Positions 18,681 to 26,801 of a stretch of 64,000 nt of DNA are shown here, piece after piece. Made by a program: the position numbers and the translations under genes. Source of the DNA: Natrinema gelatinilyticum (GTDB lineage: Archaea; Halobacteriota; Halobacteria; Halobacteriales; Natrialbaceae). How positions within the stretch are numbered: the first letter of the stretch is position 1; every line of letters starts with the position of its first letter. The notes beneath the pieces are model-generated. The model did not search any database, was not told the origin of the DNA, and was given only the letters and a program-made list of their open reading frames with translations. Location: contig NZ_CP100756.1 in NCBI RefSeq assembly GCF_024266705.1, positions 3,534,001 through 3,598,000 of the forward strand, in the 5' to 3' direction.

Positions 18681-18956
18681 GACCTCGCTTCTATGGAAGT
18701 GGATTATCACGCGACTTTAATTTTTGGAATTTTCTCAGGCACGATAGGTAGGAAAAGTGATATATTGGCATTCTGGCTGTGCGATGGAACTGACGAATCA
18801 AGAATTTGACAATCTGACAATGCTGCGGGTCGTCGGGAAACGAAGGGAAAAACTCTTTCTGGAGAGAGGAGTCGATCGACGGGGTGCGGTCGGTGACGCA
18901 CGGAGCAGTGCCGGCACAAACCCTATTACTGGCTCCATTGAACGTGGGTCGTTGTC

Positions 18957-20207
18957 ATGACTGGGATCGAGTACGACGATTTTCTGGACCTCGAGTACGA
19001 ACCCGTGGAGACGGAACTCGTCTGTGAGTTCGCGATCGAACCGGCCGCGGACATGTCGATGGAGGCGGCGGCGAGTCGTGTCGCATCGGAATCCTCGAAC
19101 GGGACGTGGGCTGCGTTACACGTCGACGAGAACGAATTGACGGATCTCGGCGCGGTGGCCTGCGATATCGACGGGAGCGACGTCACGGTCGCCTATCCCG
19201 TGGAACTGTTCGAAGCCGGCAGCATGCCACAGATCCTCTCGTGTATCGCGGGGAACATCCTTGGCATGAAAGCCGTCGACTCGATCCGACTCGAGAACTG
19301 TCGGTGGCCGAAATCGATTGTCGACGGGTTCCCGGGTCCGAAGTTCGGGACGAGCGTTGCCCGAGAGAAACTGGATGCGGGCGATCGTCCAGTGCTGGCG
19401 ACGGTGCCGAAACCGAAAGTAGGGTTGTCGACAGACGCCCACGTAAAGATCGGCGAAGCGGCCTGGCGCGGCGGGATCGATCTGTTGAAAGACGACGAGA
19501 ACCTCACCGACCAGGGTTTCAACCCGTTCGTCGACCGGCTCGCGGAGAGTCTCGCTGCCCGCGACCGCGTACAGGAGGACACCGGGGAGCGGAAAGATTA
19601 CCTCGTGAACGTGACCGCAGAGACCACCGAGATGCTAGAGCGCGTCGACCTCGTCGCGGAACACGGCGGCGGATTCGTGATGGTCGACGTGATCACCTGT
19701 GGCTGGGCTGCCGTTCAGAGCGTCCGCGATCGGTGTGAAGACCACGGACTGGCCATCCACGCTCATCGCGCGATGCACGCTGCGTTTGACCGGGTCGACC
19801 ACCACGGCGTTTCGATGCGCGTCATCGCCCAAATCGCCCGTCTCTGCGGCGTCGATCACATCCACACTGGAACCGCTGGATTGGGAAAGCTCGAGAACGA
19901 GGATACGCCGGGCATCAACGCGTGGCTCACGGGGGCGTGCCACGGCCTGAATCCTGTTCTCCCCGTCGCATCGGGGGGCCTCCATCCCGGTGTCGTCGAC
20001 CAACTCATCGATACCCTCGGCACAGATATCGTCGTCCAGGCCGGAGGAGGGGTCCACGGCCACCCCGACGGAACGCTCGCAGGCGCGAACGCACTCCGAC
20101 AATCTGTCGACGCGACGATGGCCGACGAACGTCTCGTCGAGTACGCGGAAGATCACCAAGAACTTGCGACGGCGCTCGAAAAGTGGGGATCCGAGACACC
20201 CCGATGA
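18957..20207 (+). CDS. rbcL: Form III ribulose-bisphosphate carboxylase (RuBisCO)
   Basis: 416 residues, typical for archaeal form III. Active-site segments are all present: KPKVGL, the carbamylated-lysine segment GGIDLLKDDENLTDQ with K, D, D, E, HAHRAMHAAF, HIHTGTAGLGKLE with loop-6 Lys, and ASGGLHPG. In archaea this enzyme works with AMP phosphorylase and ribose-1,5-bisphosphate isomerase in AMP salvage, giving two 3-phosphoglycerate from RuBP and CO2; neither partner gene is next to it. A short upstream frame ends over this ATG but does not look real. Confidence 0.97.
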   Translation: MTGIEYDDFLDLEYEPVETELVCEFAIEPAADMSMEAAASRVASESSNGTWAALHVDENELTDLGAVACDIDGSDVTVAYPVELFEAGSMPQILSCIAGNILGMKAVDSIRLENCRWPKSIVDGFPGPKFGTSVAREKLDAGDRPVLATVPKPKVGLSTDAHVKIGEAAWRGGIDLLKDDENLTDQGFNPFVDRLAESLAARDRVQEDTGERKDYLVNVTAETTEMLERVDLVAEHGGGFVMVDVITCGWAAVQSVRDRCEDHGLAIHAHRAMHAAFDRVDHHGVSMRVIAQIARLCGVDHIHTGTAGLGKLENEDTPGINAWLTGACHGLNPVLPVASGGLHPGVVDQLIDTLGTDIVVQAGGGVHGHPDGTLAGANALRQSVDATMADERLVEYAEDHQELATALEKWGSETPR

Positions 20208-20285
20208 CTACGGCGTCCGAAACCGATCGGTTCGATCGTCCTCGATCGAATCTCTCACAGAACGAGACATTCGTCTAGGTTTCAG

Positions 20286-20296
20286 ATATATATTTA
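20286..20296 (+). promoter_or_regulatory. TATA box
   Basis: ATATATATTTA about 28 bp before the ATG at 20321. It favours that start over the ATG at 20309. Confidence 0.6.
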
Positions 20297-20320
20297 TGGA
20301 TATCGTTAATGTATCCCCTC

Positions 20321-20818
20321 ATGGCTTATAGACAGTCACGTCACAGTGGGTTTCCGTCGCCGGTGACCGTTCTCACGACGGTAACAGCAGCACTGATCGC
20401 GGGGGTGGCACTCGGCGGCGTCTTACATGTGACTGGAAACCTTCGGTCGGTGGCTGCTGTGTACGGATTGAACGGAATCGTCAACGAGTGGACGCTAATT
20501 TTCTGTCATAGTTTCCTCGCAGCCGGTCCATTCGTGGCAATCGTAATCCGGCTGGGGAACGGTCGGTCCGTCCCGCAGCCGCTCGCGGAGAGCTATCGGA
20601 ATCCGTTTCTCTGTGCCTGCGTAGGTCTGTCGTACGGAGCATTGCTCTGGCTAACCGTCGTTGCGTACGGAGCGCCGGTCGTGCTCGGTTTCGTTACGGG
20701 GCACGGATATCCCGTCCCACACAACCATTCGGGTAGCTTCTTCGCGCTCCTGTCGTTCGGCGCCGTTCTGGGTGCGTGGTTTCCGTTACTCAGAGACTTC
20801 TTCGACGAACAGCGATGA
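20321..20818 (+). CDS. Four-helix membrane protein of unknown function
   Basis: 165 residues with four predicted membrane helices (about residues 14-38, 51-74, 92-118 and 132-152). The loops carry short polar segments and the C-terminus is LLRDFFDEQR. It looks like one of the conserved haloarchaeal small membrane proteins, but no named family is recognised. Start chosen by the TATA box spacing. Confidence 0.65.
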   Translation: MAYRQSRHSGFPSPVTVLTTVTAALIAGVALGGVLHVTGNLRSVAAVYGLNGIVNEWTLIFCHSFLAAGPFVAIVIRLGNGRSVPQPLAESYRNPFLCACVGLSYGALLWLTVVAYGAPVVLGFVTGHGYPVPHNHSGSFFALLSFGAVLGAWFPLLRDFFDEQR

Positions 20819-20890
20819 CTGTTCGACACGACGGAGTCGACGAGTGGTCGAACCGATCGTTCGGGGCGCCCGATCGCTGTGCTACCGCAG

Positions 20891-21808
20891 TCAGGTCTCG
20901 CTGTTCGACGCTGTCTGATCGACGAAATCGACGATCCGTTCGGCGATTTCCGCCCCTGCATCTTCCTGCAGGAAGTGTGCGGCCTCACCGATCCAGATAT
21001 CGGGCTGTTCGCTCGCGGTCGGGATGTGATTCCGAAGGGGGTCCCGGTTGTCGGACATAATCGGATCGTTCTCCGCGAACAGAACGAACGCCGGTTTCTC
21101 CCATTCTGCGAGGCGATCCCGGGTCTCGGCGAACAACTCGGCTCCCGGGTCATCGGGCGATTGTGGGACCAGCCCCGGGAACGTCCGTGCGCCCGCCATG
21201 TACTGGTCGTCGGGGAACGGTGCACGGTACGCGTCGACCACGTCCCCGGAGAGGTCGCGGTAACAGCCGTTTGCGACTAGCATCCCAATATCGAGGTCGT
21301 CTGCGGTTGCGACCATCTCCGCGAACGCGTGCCACGTCTCGGTCATCTCCTGCGTTCCGTCGGGCAAACCTGTATTCATCGGCACGAGACGGGAGAACCG
21401 ATCCGGTTGTTCGGCCGAAAGCGCGAGTCCGAGCAATCCGCCCCAGTCCTGGCAGACGAGCGTAACATTCCGAAGCTCGAGTTCCTCCACGAACGTCCGC
21501 AGCGCGTCGTAGTGCATCTCGACGGTGTATTCGTCGTGGTCCTCGTATCTATCGGAGCGTCCGAAGCCGATCAGGTCCGGGACGACCACACGGCCGCGCT
21601 CGGCGAGGACAGGCATCATCTTCCGGTAGAGAAACGACCAGGTTGGTTCACCGTGCAGACAGAGAAACGTCTCCTCGTTCTCGTCGGCAGTCGAGCCACC
21701 GCCGGTTTCGACGTACGCCATGCGCAACTCGCCCACGTCGACGTACCGCGGCTCGTAGTCGAAATTCGGCACGTCATCGAATCGGCGCTCCGGCACGCGA
21801 ACAACCAT
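20891..21808 (-). CDS. Haloalkane dehalogenase-like alpha/beta hydrolase
   Basis: 305 residues. It has the haloalkane dehalogenase signature set: HGEPTW at 52-57 (oxyanion-hole region), nucleophile Asp121 in CQDWGG followed by a halide-binding Trp, acid Asp248 in AENDPI, and base His278 in GEAAHFLQED. The Asp nucleophile separates it from ordinary esterases. Known members hydrolyse haloalkanes to alcohol and halide; epoxide hydrolases share the fold. Natural substrate in this organism is unknown. It stands alone on the minus strand, upstream of and divergent from bioB. Confidence 0.85.
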   Translation of the reverse strand: MVVRVPERRFDDVPNFDYEPRYVDVGELRMAYVETGGGSTADENEETFLCLHGEPTWSFLYRKMMPVLAERGRVVVPDLIGFGRSDRYEDHDEYTVEMHYDALRTFVEELELRNVTLVCQDWGGLLGLALSAEQPDRFSRLVPMNTGLPDGTQEMTETWHAFAEMVATADDLDIGMLVANGCYRDLSGDVVDAYRAPFPDDQYMAGARTFPGLVPQSPDDPGAELFAETRDRLAEWEKPAFVLFAENDPIMSDNRDPLRNHIPTASEQPDIWIGEAAHFLQEDAGAEIAERIVDFVDQTASNSET

Positions 21809-21864
21809 ACGACGTCATACTGCACATCACTATTCAAAGGTTAGGAAACCGACGTCAACCGCCT

Positions 21865-21879
21865 CGGGGTCAAGCCCCG
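21865..21879. repeat. CGGGG/CCCCG hairpin, possible IS200/IS605 end scar
   Basis: A five-base stem with a five-base loop inside a GC-rich block in the 250-bp gap between the dehalogenase and bioB. The block resembles the end hairpins of haloarchaeal IS200/IS605-family elements. No transposase is present. Weak. Confidence 0.3.
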
Positions 21880-22030
21880 TGGCAGCCGCCTCGCAATTCT
21901 GTGAACACCACATCCGTTGACTAGAACCGCTCGTCGGCCGTGTTGGCTCATTCGGCCGAAGTCACCAGACGTGAGCCGATTTGCAGCTCACAGTTCCAGT
22001 CACCTTCCTCCTGGCGCGACTATCCAAAAA

Positions 22031-22038
22031 TATTATAG
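22031..22038 (+). promoter_or_regulatory. TATA box of bioB
   Basis: TATTATAG centred about 28 bp before the GTG at 22062. The spacing predicts a leaderless transcript and supports that start. Confidence 0.65.
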
Positions 22039-22061
22039 TCTCGTCAACAGCAACTAGCAGT

Positions 22062-23168
22062 GTGGTTTACGAGACAGGAAACGAGACGGTCGACGATGCT
22101 CTCGAGCGGGTCCTGGCCGGCGAGCGACTCGACAGAACTGACGGGCTGGCGTTGATGGCCCAACCGGTCTCTCCGCTCGCTGAGGCCGGCGCGGTCGTGC
22201 GCGATCGCTTCGGTGACGGAACGGTCGATGCATGCTCCATCGTCAACGCGAAGGCGGGCAACTGCGCCGAGGACTGTGGCTTCTGTGCGCAATCGGTCCA
22301 CTTCGACACGGGAATCGACACCTACGGGTTTCTCGGCCCAGAGAAAATCCTCGAGGCCGCGAAACGTGCCGAACGCGACGGTGCCCAACGATTCGGTATC
22401 GTGGTCGCAGAAAAAGGCGTCTCGAAGGAACGACGCCCGGAAGAGTGGGCGGACGTCCTCGAGTCGATCAGGCTCGTTCGCGAGGAGTGCGATCTCGAAG
22501 TCGATGCCTCGCTCGGGATTCTCACCAAAGAGGAGGCCACAATCTTAGCTGCGGAGGGGATCAATCACTACAATCACAACATCGAGACCTCTCCGCGATA
22601 CTTCCCCGAGATCGTAGGCACTCACAGCTTCGAGGATCGAGTGAAGACGCTCGACGTAGCGAAGGCGGCCGGCATGGATCTCTGTGCGGGTGTCATCCTC
22701 GGAATGGGGGAAACCCCAGTCGACCGCGTGGAGGCGGCCGTCGCGCTGCAGGACATCGGTGTCTCCTCGCTCCCGGTGAACGTCCTCAACCCGGTCGAGG
22801 GGACGCCGCTCGCCGAACAGAGGACTGAGATCACGACCGAAGAAATCGTCAAGACGGTCGCGGTCTACAAGCTCCTCCACCCGGACGCGCGAGTCCGACT
22901 CACCGGCGGCCGCGAGGCCAATCTTCCATCCGCCGAACAACACTTGCCCCTCGAGGCCGGCGCAGACGGTATCCTCACCGGGGATTATCTCACGACGGAC
23001 GGGCAGTCGCCGGGTGAAGACCTCGAGATCATCGAACGGGCGGGCTTGGTGCCCAACATGGAGGCCAACGAGTTCGATCCGGCGGCAGTCAAGGCCCGCA
23101 ACGACGGTACCGAACAGTCACCGACCGATACGGTGGCCAGTACAGGCGCAGAATCGAGCGACGACTGA
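22062..23168 (+). CDS. bioB: Biotin synthase
   Basis: 368 residues from the GTG at 22062; the frame stretches back to 21981 but the TATA box and family alignment favour the GTG. Radical-SAM cluster cysteines C68, C72 and C75 in NCAEDCGFC bind the 4Fe-4S; further family motifs include NHYNHNIETSPRYF and the segment around CAGVILGMGE. It inserts sulfur into dethiobiotin. It heads the cluster bioB, oxidoreductase, bioF, bioD. An 81-bp palindromic element starts on the last base of its stop codon. Confidence 0.95.
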   Translation: MVYETGNETVDDALERVLAGERLDRTDGLALMAQPVSPLAEAGAVVRDRFGDGTVDACSIVNAKAGNCAEDCGFCAQSVHFDTGIDTYGFLGPEKILEAAKRAERDGAQRFGIVVAEKGVSKERRPEEWADVLESIRLVREECDLEVDASLGILTKEEATILAAEGINHYNHNIETSPRYFPEIVGTHSFEDRVKTLDVAKAAGMDLCAGVILGMGETPVDRVEAAVALQDIGVSSLPVNVLNPVEGTPLAEQRTEITTEEIVKTVAVYKLLHPDARVRLTGGREANLPSAEQHLPLEAGADGILTGDYLTTDGQSPGEDLEIIERAGLVPNMEANEFDPAAVKARNDGTEQSPTDTVASTGAESSDD

Positions 23169-23248
23169 TACGGTCTGCTGTACCGATGTACCGGTGCACC
23201 CGCAGGACGGTCGCGGTTGCACCGGCAATGACATACAGTAGTCCGTAT
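23168..23248. repeat. 81-bp palindromic element, copy A
   Basis: Starts at the last base of the bioB stop codon. Outer arms (ATACGGTCTGCTGTA and TACAGTAGTCCGTAT) pair imperfectly; an inner core (CCGGTGCACCCGC ... GCGGTTGCACCGG) pairs at 12 of 13 positions. A second element with the same core lies at 44840-44920. Confidence 0.85.
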
Positions 23249-23321
23249 GACGACCCGTCGATAGCGAACGCAGCACCGACAGACGAGCAAGAAGACGAAC
23301 ACAACGGAAGACACGATACCT

Positions 23322-24374
23322 ATGAACGACAGTACGTTTGCGGTACTCGGAACCGGAGGAATCGGCCGACGAGCGCTCGAGGTAAGTCAGTACAAGGATT
23401 CGCTGACGCCCGTCGCGGCGTGTGACCGCCACGGCGTCGCGTTCGACTTCGACGGCCTCGAAGTCGACGAACTGCTGGCGGCGACGGAGGGTAACATCGA
23501 CAACGAGGTCAGCACCGACGGCGGGGCGGCGACCGCCGAGAGCGGCGTGAAACAACACGGCGAAGACAGAGGCGTCGTCGCCTCGAGTCAGGCTCGAGCC
23601 AGCGACGACCCGATTCGAGAGATCATCGACCACGGCGACCGGATCGACGCGGTCTTGCTCGCGCTGCCGAACTACGAACACGATTTCATCCCGCGAACTG
23701 CGGACCGATTCCTCGAGGGCGGCTACGCTGGAGTCATGATCGACGTCCTCAAGCGCTCGCGCGTGATCGACATGCTCGAGGATCGCAGCGACGAGTTCGA
23801 GGATGCGGGCATCACGTTCATCTGCGGTGCGGGTGCGACACCCGGCCTGCTGACCGGCGCCGCTTCGCTCGCGGCCCAGTCGTTCGTCGAGGTCACGGAC
23901 GTCGACATCTGGTGGGGCGTCGGGCTCAAGTCCGGGTACGAGGACAATCGCGGTACCGTCCGTGAAGACATTGCCCACCTCCCTGAGTACGACATCGAGA
24001 CCGCCCGCGACCTCTCTGACGACGAGATCGAAGCGATCATCGACGAACACGACGGCGCCATCGAATTCGAAGACATGGAACACGCCGACGACGTCCTCCT
24101 CGAGCGCGCCGGCGTTTGCGACGCCGAAGACGTTTCCGTCGGCGGAATCCTCGACGTTCGGAACGACGAGAAACCGACGACGACTACGGTGCGTGTGACC
24201 GGAACGACCTTCGATGGCGAGACGGCGACGAACGCGTTCCAGCTCGGGGACGCGACGAGCATGGAGGCGAACGTCAATGGGCCCGCGCTGGGCTACCTGA
24301 AAGCCGGCGTGCGTCGGAACCGCGCCGGCGAGTACGGCGTCTACGGTCCGGCAGAACTGATGCCGGGATTCTAA
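23322..24374 (+). CDS. Saccharopine dehydrogenase-like oxidoreductase
   Basis: 350 residues. A Rossmann nucleotide-binding start (FAVLGTGGIGRRALEV, residues 5-20), then an acidic insert, a segment ALPNYEHDFIPRTADRFLEGGY and GAGATPGLLTGAASLAAQ, as in saccharopine-dehydrogenase-like NAD(P) enzymes. The substrate is unknown. It lies between bioB and bioF on the same strand, so a role in biotin or pimelate supply is a reasonable inference. Start at 23322 gives a family-like N-terminus. Confidence 0.78.
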   Translation: MNDSTFAVLGTGGIGRRALEVSQYKDSLTPVAACDRHGVAFDFDGLEVDELLAATEGNIDNEVSTDGGAATAESGVKQHGEDRGVVASSQARASDDPIREIIDHGDRIDAVLLALPNYEHDFIPRTADRFLEGGYAGVMIDVLKRSRVIDMLEDRSDEFEDAGITFICGAGATPGLLTGAASLAAQSFVEVTDVDIWWGVGLKSGYEDNRGTVREDIAHLPEYDIETARDLSDDEIEAIIDEHDGAIEFEDMEHADDVLLERAGVCDAEDVSVGGILDVRNDEKPTTTTVRVTGTTFDGETATNAFQLGDATSMEANVNGPALGYLKAGVRRNRAGEYGVYGPAELMPGF

Positions 24375-24530
24375 GTCCGACACGATTCCCTTCGCCGCTG
24401 TTCACAGAATGAGGATTTCAACGAGCCCGAATCCGCTGCATATCGACCGACCCGATACCCGAGTGGGCCGACCGATCCGGTCGATCCGAACCGTGAGAGT
24501 GAAACCGTGGCGCTGACTCCGTATAGCCGA

Positions 24531-25754
24531 ATGGCCGACCGCGGGTTCAACCTCGAGAACCGACTCGAAACGCTCGAGGAGAACGACTTGAAACGGACGT
24601 TGTCGCCTGTCGACCGGGTCGCCGAGCACGGCTACTTTGCGGAGCCCTCCGGCGGTGAACTGCCCGTCCTCGATTCGGTTGAAGCACTGGTCTTCGCCTC
24701 AAACAATTACCTCGGCCTGACCGACGACAGACGGATTCAGGACGCGGCGCGACAGGCCGCGGCAACCGTCGGAACGGGCGCGGGGGCGAGCAGGCTCGTC
24801 ACCGGTGACACGCTGGTCCACCAGGATCTAGAGCGCCTGCTCGCCGAAACCAAGGACACAGAGCGCGCCCTGACGTTTTCGTCAGGATACGCGGCGAACG
24901 TCGGGACGATTACCGCGCTCGAACCGGACGTGGTTTTCTCCGACAAGTTGAACCACGCAAGCATCATCGACGGCTGCCAGCTGGCGGACTGCGACACCGT
25001 GGTCTACGACCACTGCGATGCAGCGAGTCTTCGCTCGAAACTCGAGGAGCGAGCCGGGAACGCGGTCCGAGAGGGGGGAGACCCGGCCGACGAATCCTGG
25101 TTGATCGTCACTGACTCGGTCTTCAGCATGGACGGCACCGTGGCGCCGCTCGAGACGATCTGCGACGCCGCCGACGAATTCGGTACGTGGGTGATGGTTG
25201 ACGAAGCCCACGCGACTGGCCTGTACGCAGACGGCGGCGGCATCGTGCAGGCCGAAGGACTGGAAGACCGTATCGAGATCCAGATGGGTACGCTTTCGAA
25301 GGCGCTGGCGAGCCAGGGCGGCTACGTTGCCGGCAGCGCGGAACTGATCGAATGCATCGTAAACGACGCGCGCCCGTTCGTATTTTCGACTGGGCTCGCG
25401 CCCCCGGCAGCCGCGGCCGCAAGCGAGGCGCTCCACGTCGCCCGACACACCGACGTACGAGAGCGACTCTGGGAGAACGTAGCCCACCTCCGCGACGGCC
25501 TCGAGTCGATGGGATTCGACGTCTGGGGTGATTCCCAGATCCTCCCGGTCGTCGTCGGCGATCGGCGAGATGCGATCGACCTCGCCGACGGGATTCGCGA
25601 ACGGGACGTCGTCGCGCCACCGATTCGACCGCCGACGGTTCCGGACGGGACGAGCCGAATCCGCGTCGTGCCGATGGCGACCCACGAACAGAACGACATC
25701 GTCACCTGCCTCGAGGCGTTCCGAGCGACGGGCGAAGAGGTGGGACTGCTATGA
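24531..25754 (+). CDS. bioF: 8-amino-7-oxononanoate synthase
   Basis: 407 residues from the ATG at 24531; a GTG at 24507 is possible. PLP-dependent alpha-oxoamine synthase features: FASNNYLGL, GTGAGASRLVTGDT, the TDSVFSMDGTVAPL segment, VMVDEAHATG with the Asp that holds the cofactor, and the lysine in GTLSKALASQGGY. It condenses alanine with pimeloyl-CoA or -carrier to make 8-amino-7-oxononanoate. It overlaps bioD by four bases (ATGA). Confidence 0.93.
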   Translation: MADRGFNLENRLETLEENDLKRTLSPVDRVAEHGYFAEPSGGELPVLDSVEALVFASNNYLGLTDDRRIQDAARQAAATVGTGAGASRLVTGDTLVHQDLERLLAETKDTERALTFSSGYAANVGTITALEPDVVFSDKLNHASIIDGCQLADCDTVVYDHCDAASLRSKLEERAGNAVREGGDPADESWLIVTDSVFSMDGTVAPLETICDAADEFGTWVMVDEAHATGLYADGGGIVQAEGLEDRIEIQMGTLSKALASQGGYVAGSAELIECIVNDARPFVFSTGLAPPAAAAASEALHVARHTDVRERLWENVAHLRDGLESMGFDVWGDSQILPVVVGDRRDAIDLADGIRERDVVAPPIRPPTVPDGTSRIRVVPMATHEQNDIVTCLEAFRATGEEVGLL

Positions 25755-26443
25755 CCGACCCGATCGCCGTCGTCGGTACCGGAACTGGCGTCGGGAAGAC
25801 GGTCGTAACCGCCGGCCTCACGCGACTACTGCGCGAGGCCGGCCACGACGCGCGAGCGATCAAGCCTGCCCAGACCGGACATCCACCGGACGACGACGCG
25901 GCCTTCGTCGCGACGGCCTGTGACGATCTCGCGGCGGCGACCTGTCTGCGGTATCTCGAACCGGCGCTGGCACCGCGCGTCGCCGCCGACGTCGCCAACG
26001 AGGATCTCGAGTACGAGTCGATCCGCGCCGCCTGCGAACGAGCCGCCGCCGCCGCGGCGGTACCGATCGTGGAAGGTGTGGGCGGACTTCGAGTCCCGTT
26101 AGCCGGCGACCGTGAGGTGATCGATCTGGTCGCCGACCTCGAGGCGAGGGCGATCGTCGTTACGCGCTCGGGACTGGGGACCCTCAATCACACCGCGCTC
26201 TCGATCGACGCCCTCGAGGCACGCGGGATCGACGTTCTCGGCGTCGTTTGCAACGAGTACACCGGTGAGACCGTGGCCGAACGAACCAATCCGGACGAAC
26301 TCGAGCGGATGACCGGCTATGCCGTCGAAACGGTTCCGTCGTTGGCCGACGATAGCGATCGTGAGCCGCGCGATCTCGCGATCAGTGTCGGTGAAGCGCT
26401 GTCGCCGACGTTTCGGCGGCGACTACCGATAGAAGACGGATGA
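25751..26443 (+). CDS. bioD: Dethiobiotin synthase
   Basis: 230 residues. The P-loop GTGTGVGKT (9-17) starts the protein; the KPAQTG segment binds substrate, and EGVGGLRVPL follows. It closes the ureido ring of dethiobiotin from diaminopelargonate, CO2 and ATP. Overlaps bioF. A bioA gene (the aminotransferase that supplies the substrate) is not seen in the window. Confidence 0.93.
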   Translation: MTDPIAVVGTGTGVGKTVVTAGLTRLLREAGHDARAIKPAQTGHPPDDDAAFVATACDDLAAATCLRYLEPALAPRVAADVANEDLEYESIRAACERAAAAAAVPIVEGVGGLRVPLAGDREVIDLVADLEARAIVVTRSGLGTLNHTALSIDALEARGIDVLGVVCNEYTGETVAERTNPDELERMTGYAVETVPSLADDSDREPRDLAISVGEALSPTFRRRLPIEDG

Positions 26444-26458
26444 CCGTCCCCACAACAC

Positions 26459-26656
26459 TCAGGCCGAGGGTGTCGGTTGTTCTTGGTCGACGGTGCGTGA
26501 GTCGCGTTCGGACGTGACGTCGGTCGTCGTCGGTTCCCGTTCGACGAGACACGAAACCACCTCGGATTTTCGGTGATGTACCTCGAGATGAACCCGAAGG
26601 GCAGTTGGGTCGTCGTACGTCTCCGTACACAACGGGCATTTTTGGGCGTCTGTCAT
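26459..26656 (-). CDS. Small C2H2-type zinc-finger protein
   Basis: 65 residues from the ATG at 26656 (26668 is earlier). CPLC-x12-HLEVHH has the C-x2-C-x12-H-x3-4-H spacing of a classical C2H2 finger. The tail is acidic and disordered. Such single-finger proteins are frequent in haloarchaea; role unknown. It lies tail to tail with bioD. Confidence 0.7.
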   Translation of the reverse strand: MTDAQKCPLCTETYDDPTALRVHLEVHHRKSEVVSCLVEREPTTTDVTSERDSRTVDQEQPTPSA

Positions 26657-26801
26657 TCGGGAGTTCACCAGAAGATACTCTCATCGTTCGTCGACGTAAT
26701 AGTGTCGATCAGTCAATTCGGACACATATCCAGCGAGCTTAAAACCGGAGAATCGCCCCCCGAGTCCCGTCAGGATCGATCTTCGAGAACGTGACCGGCG
26801 C

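Noticed and set aside
18784..18960. Short frame ending over the rbcL start with ATGA overlap
   Set aside because: Composition is unlike coding sequence in this window and nothing is recognised.
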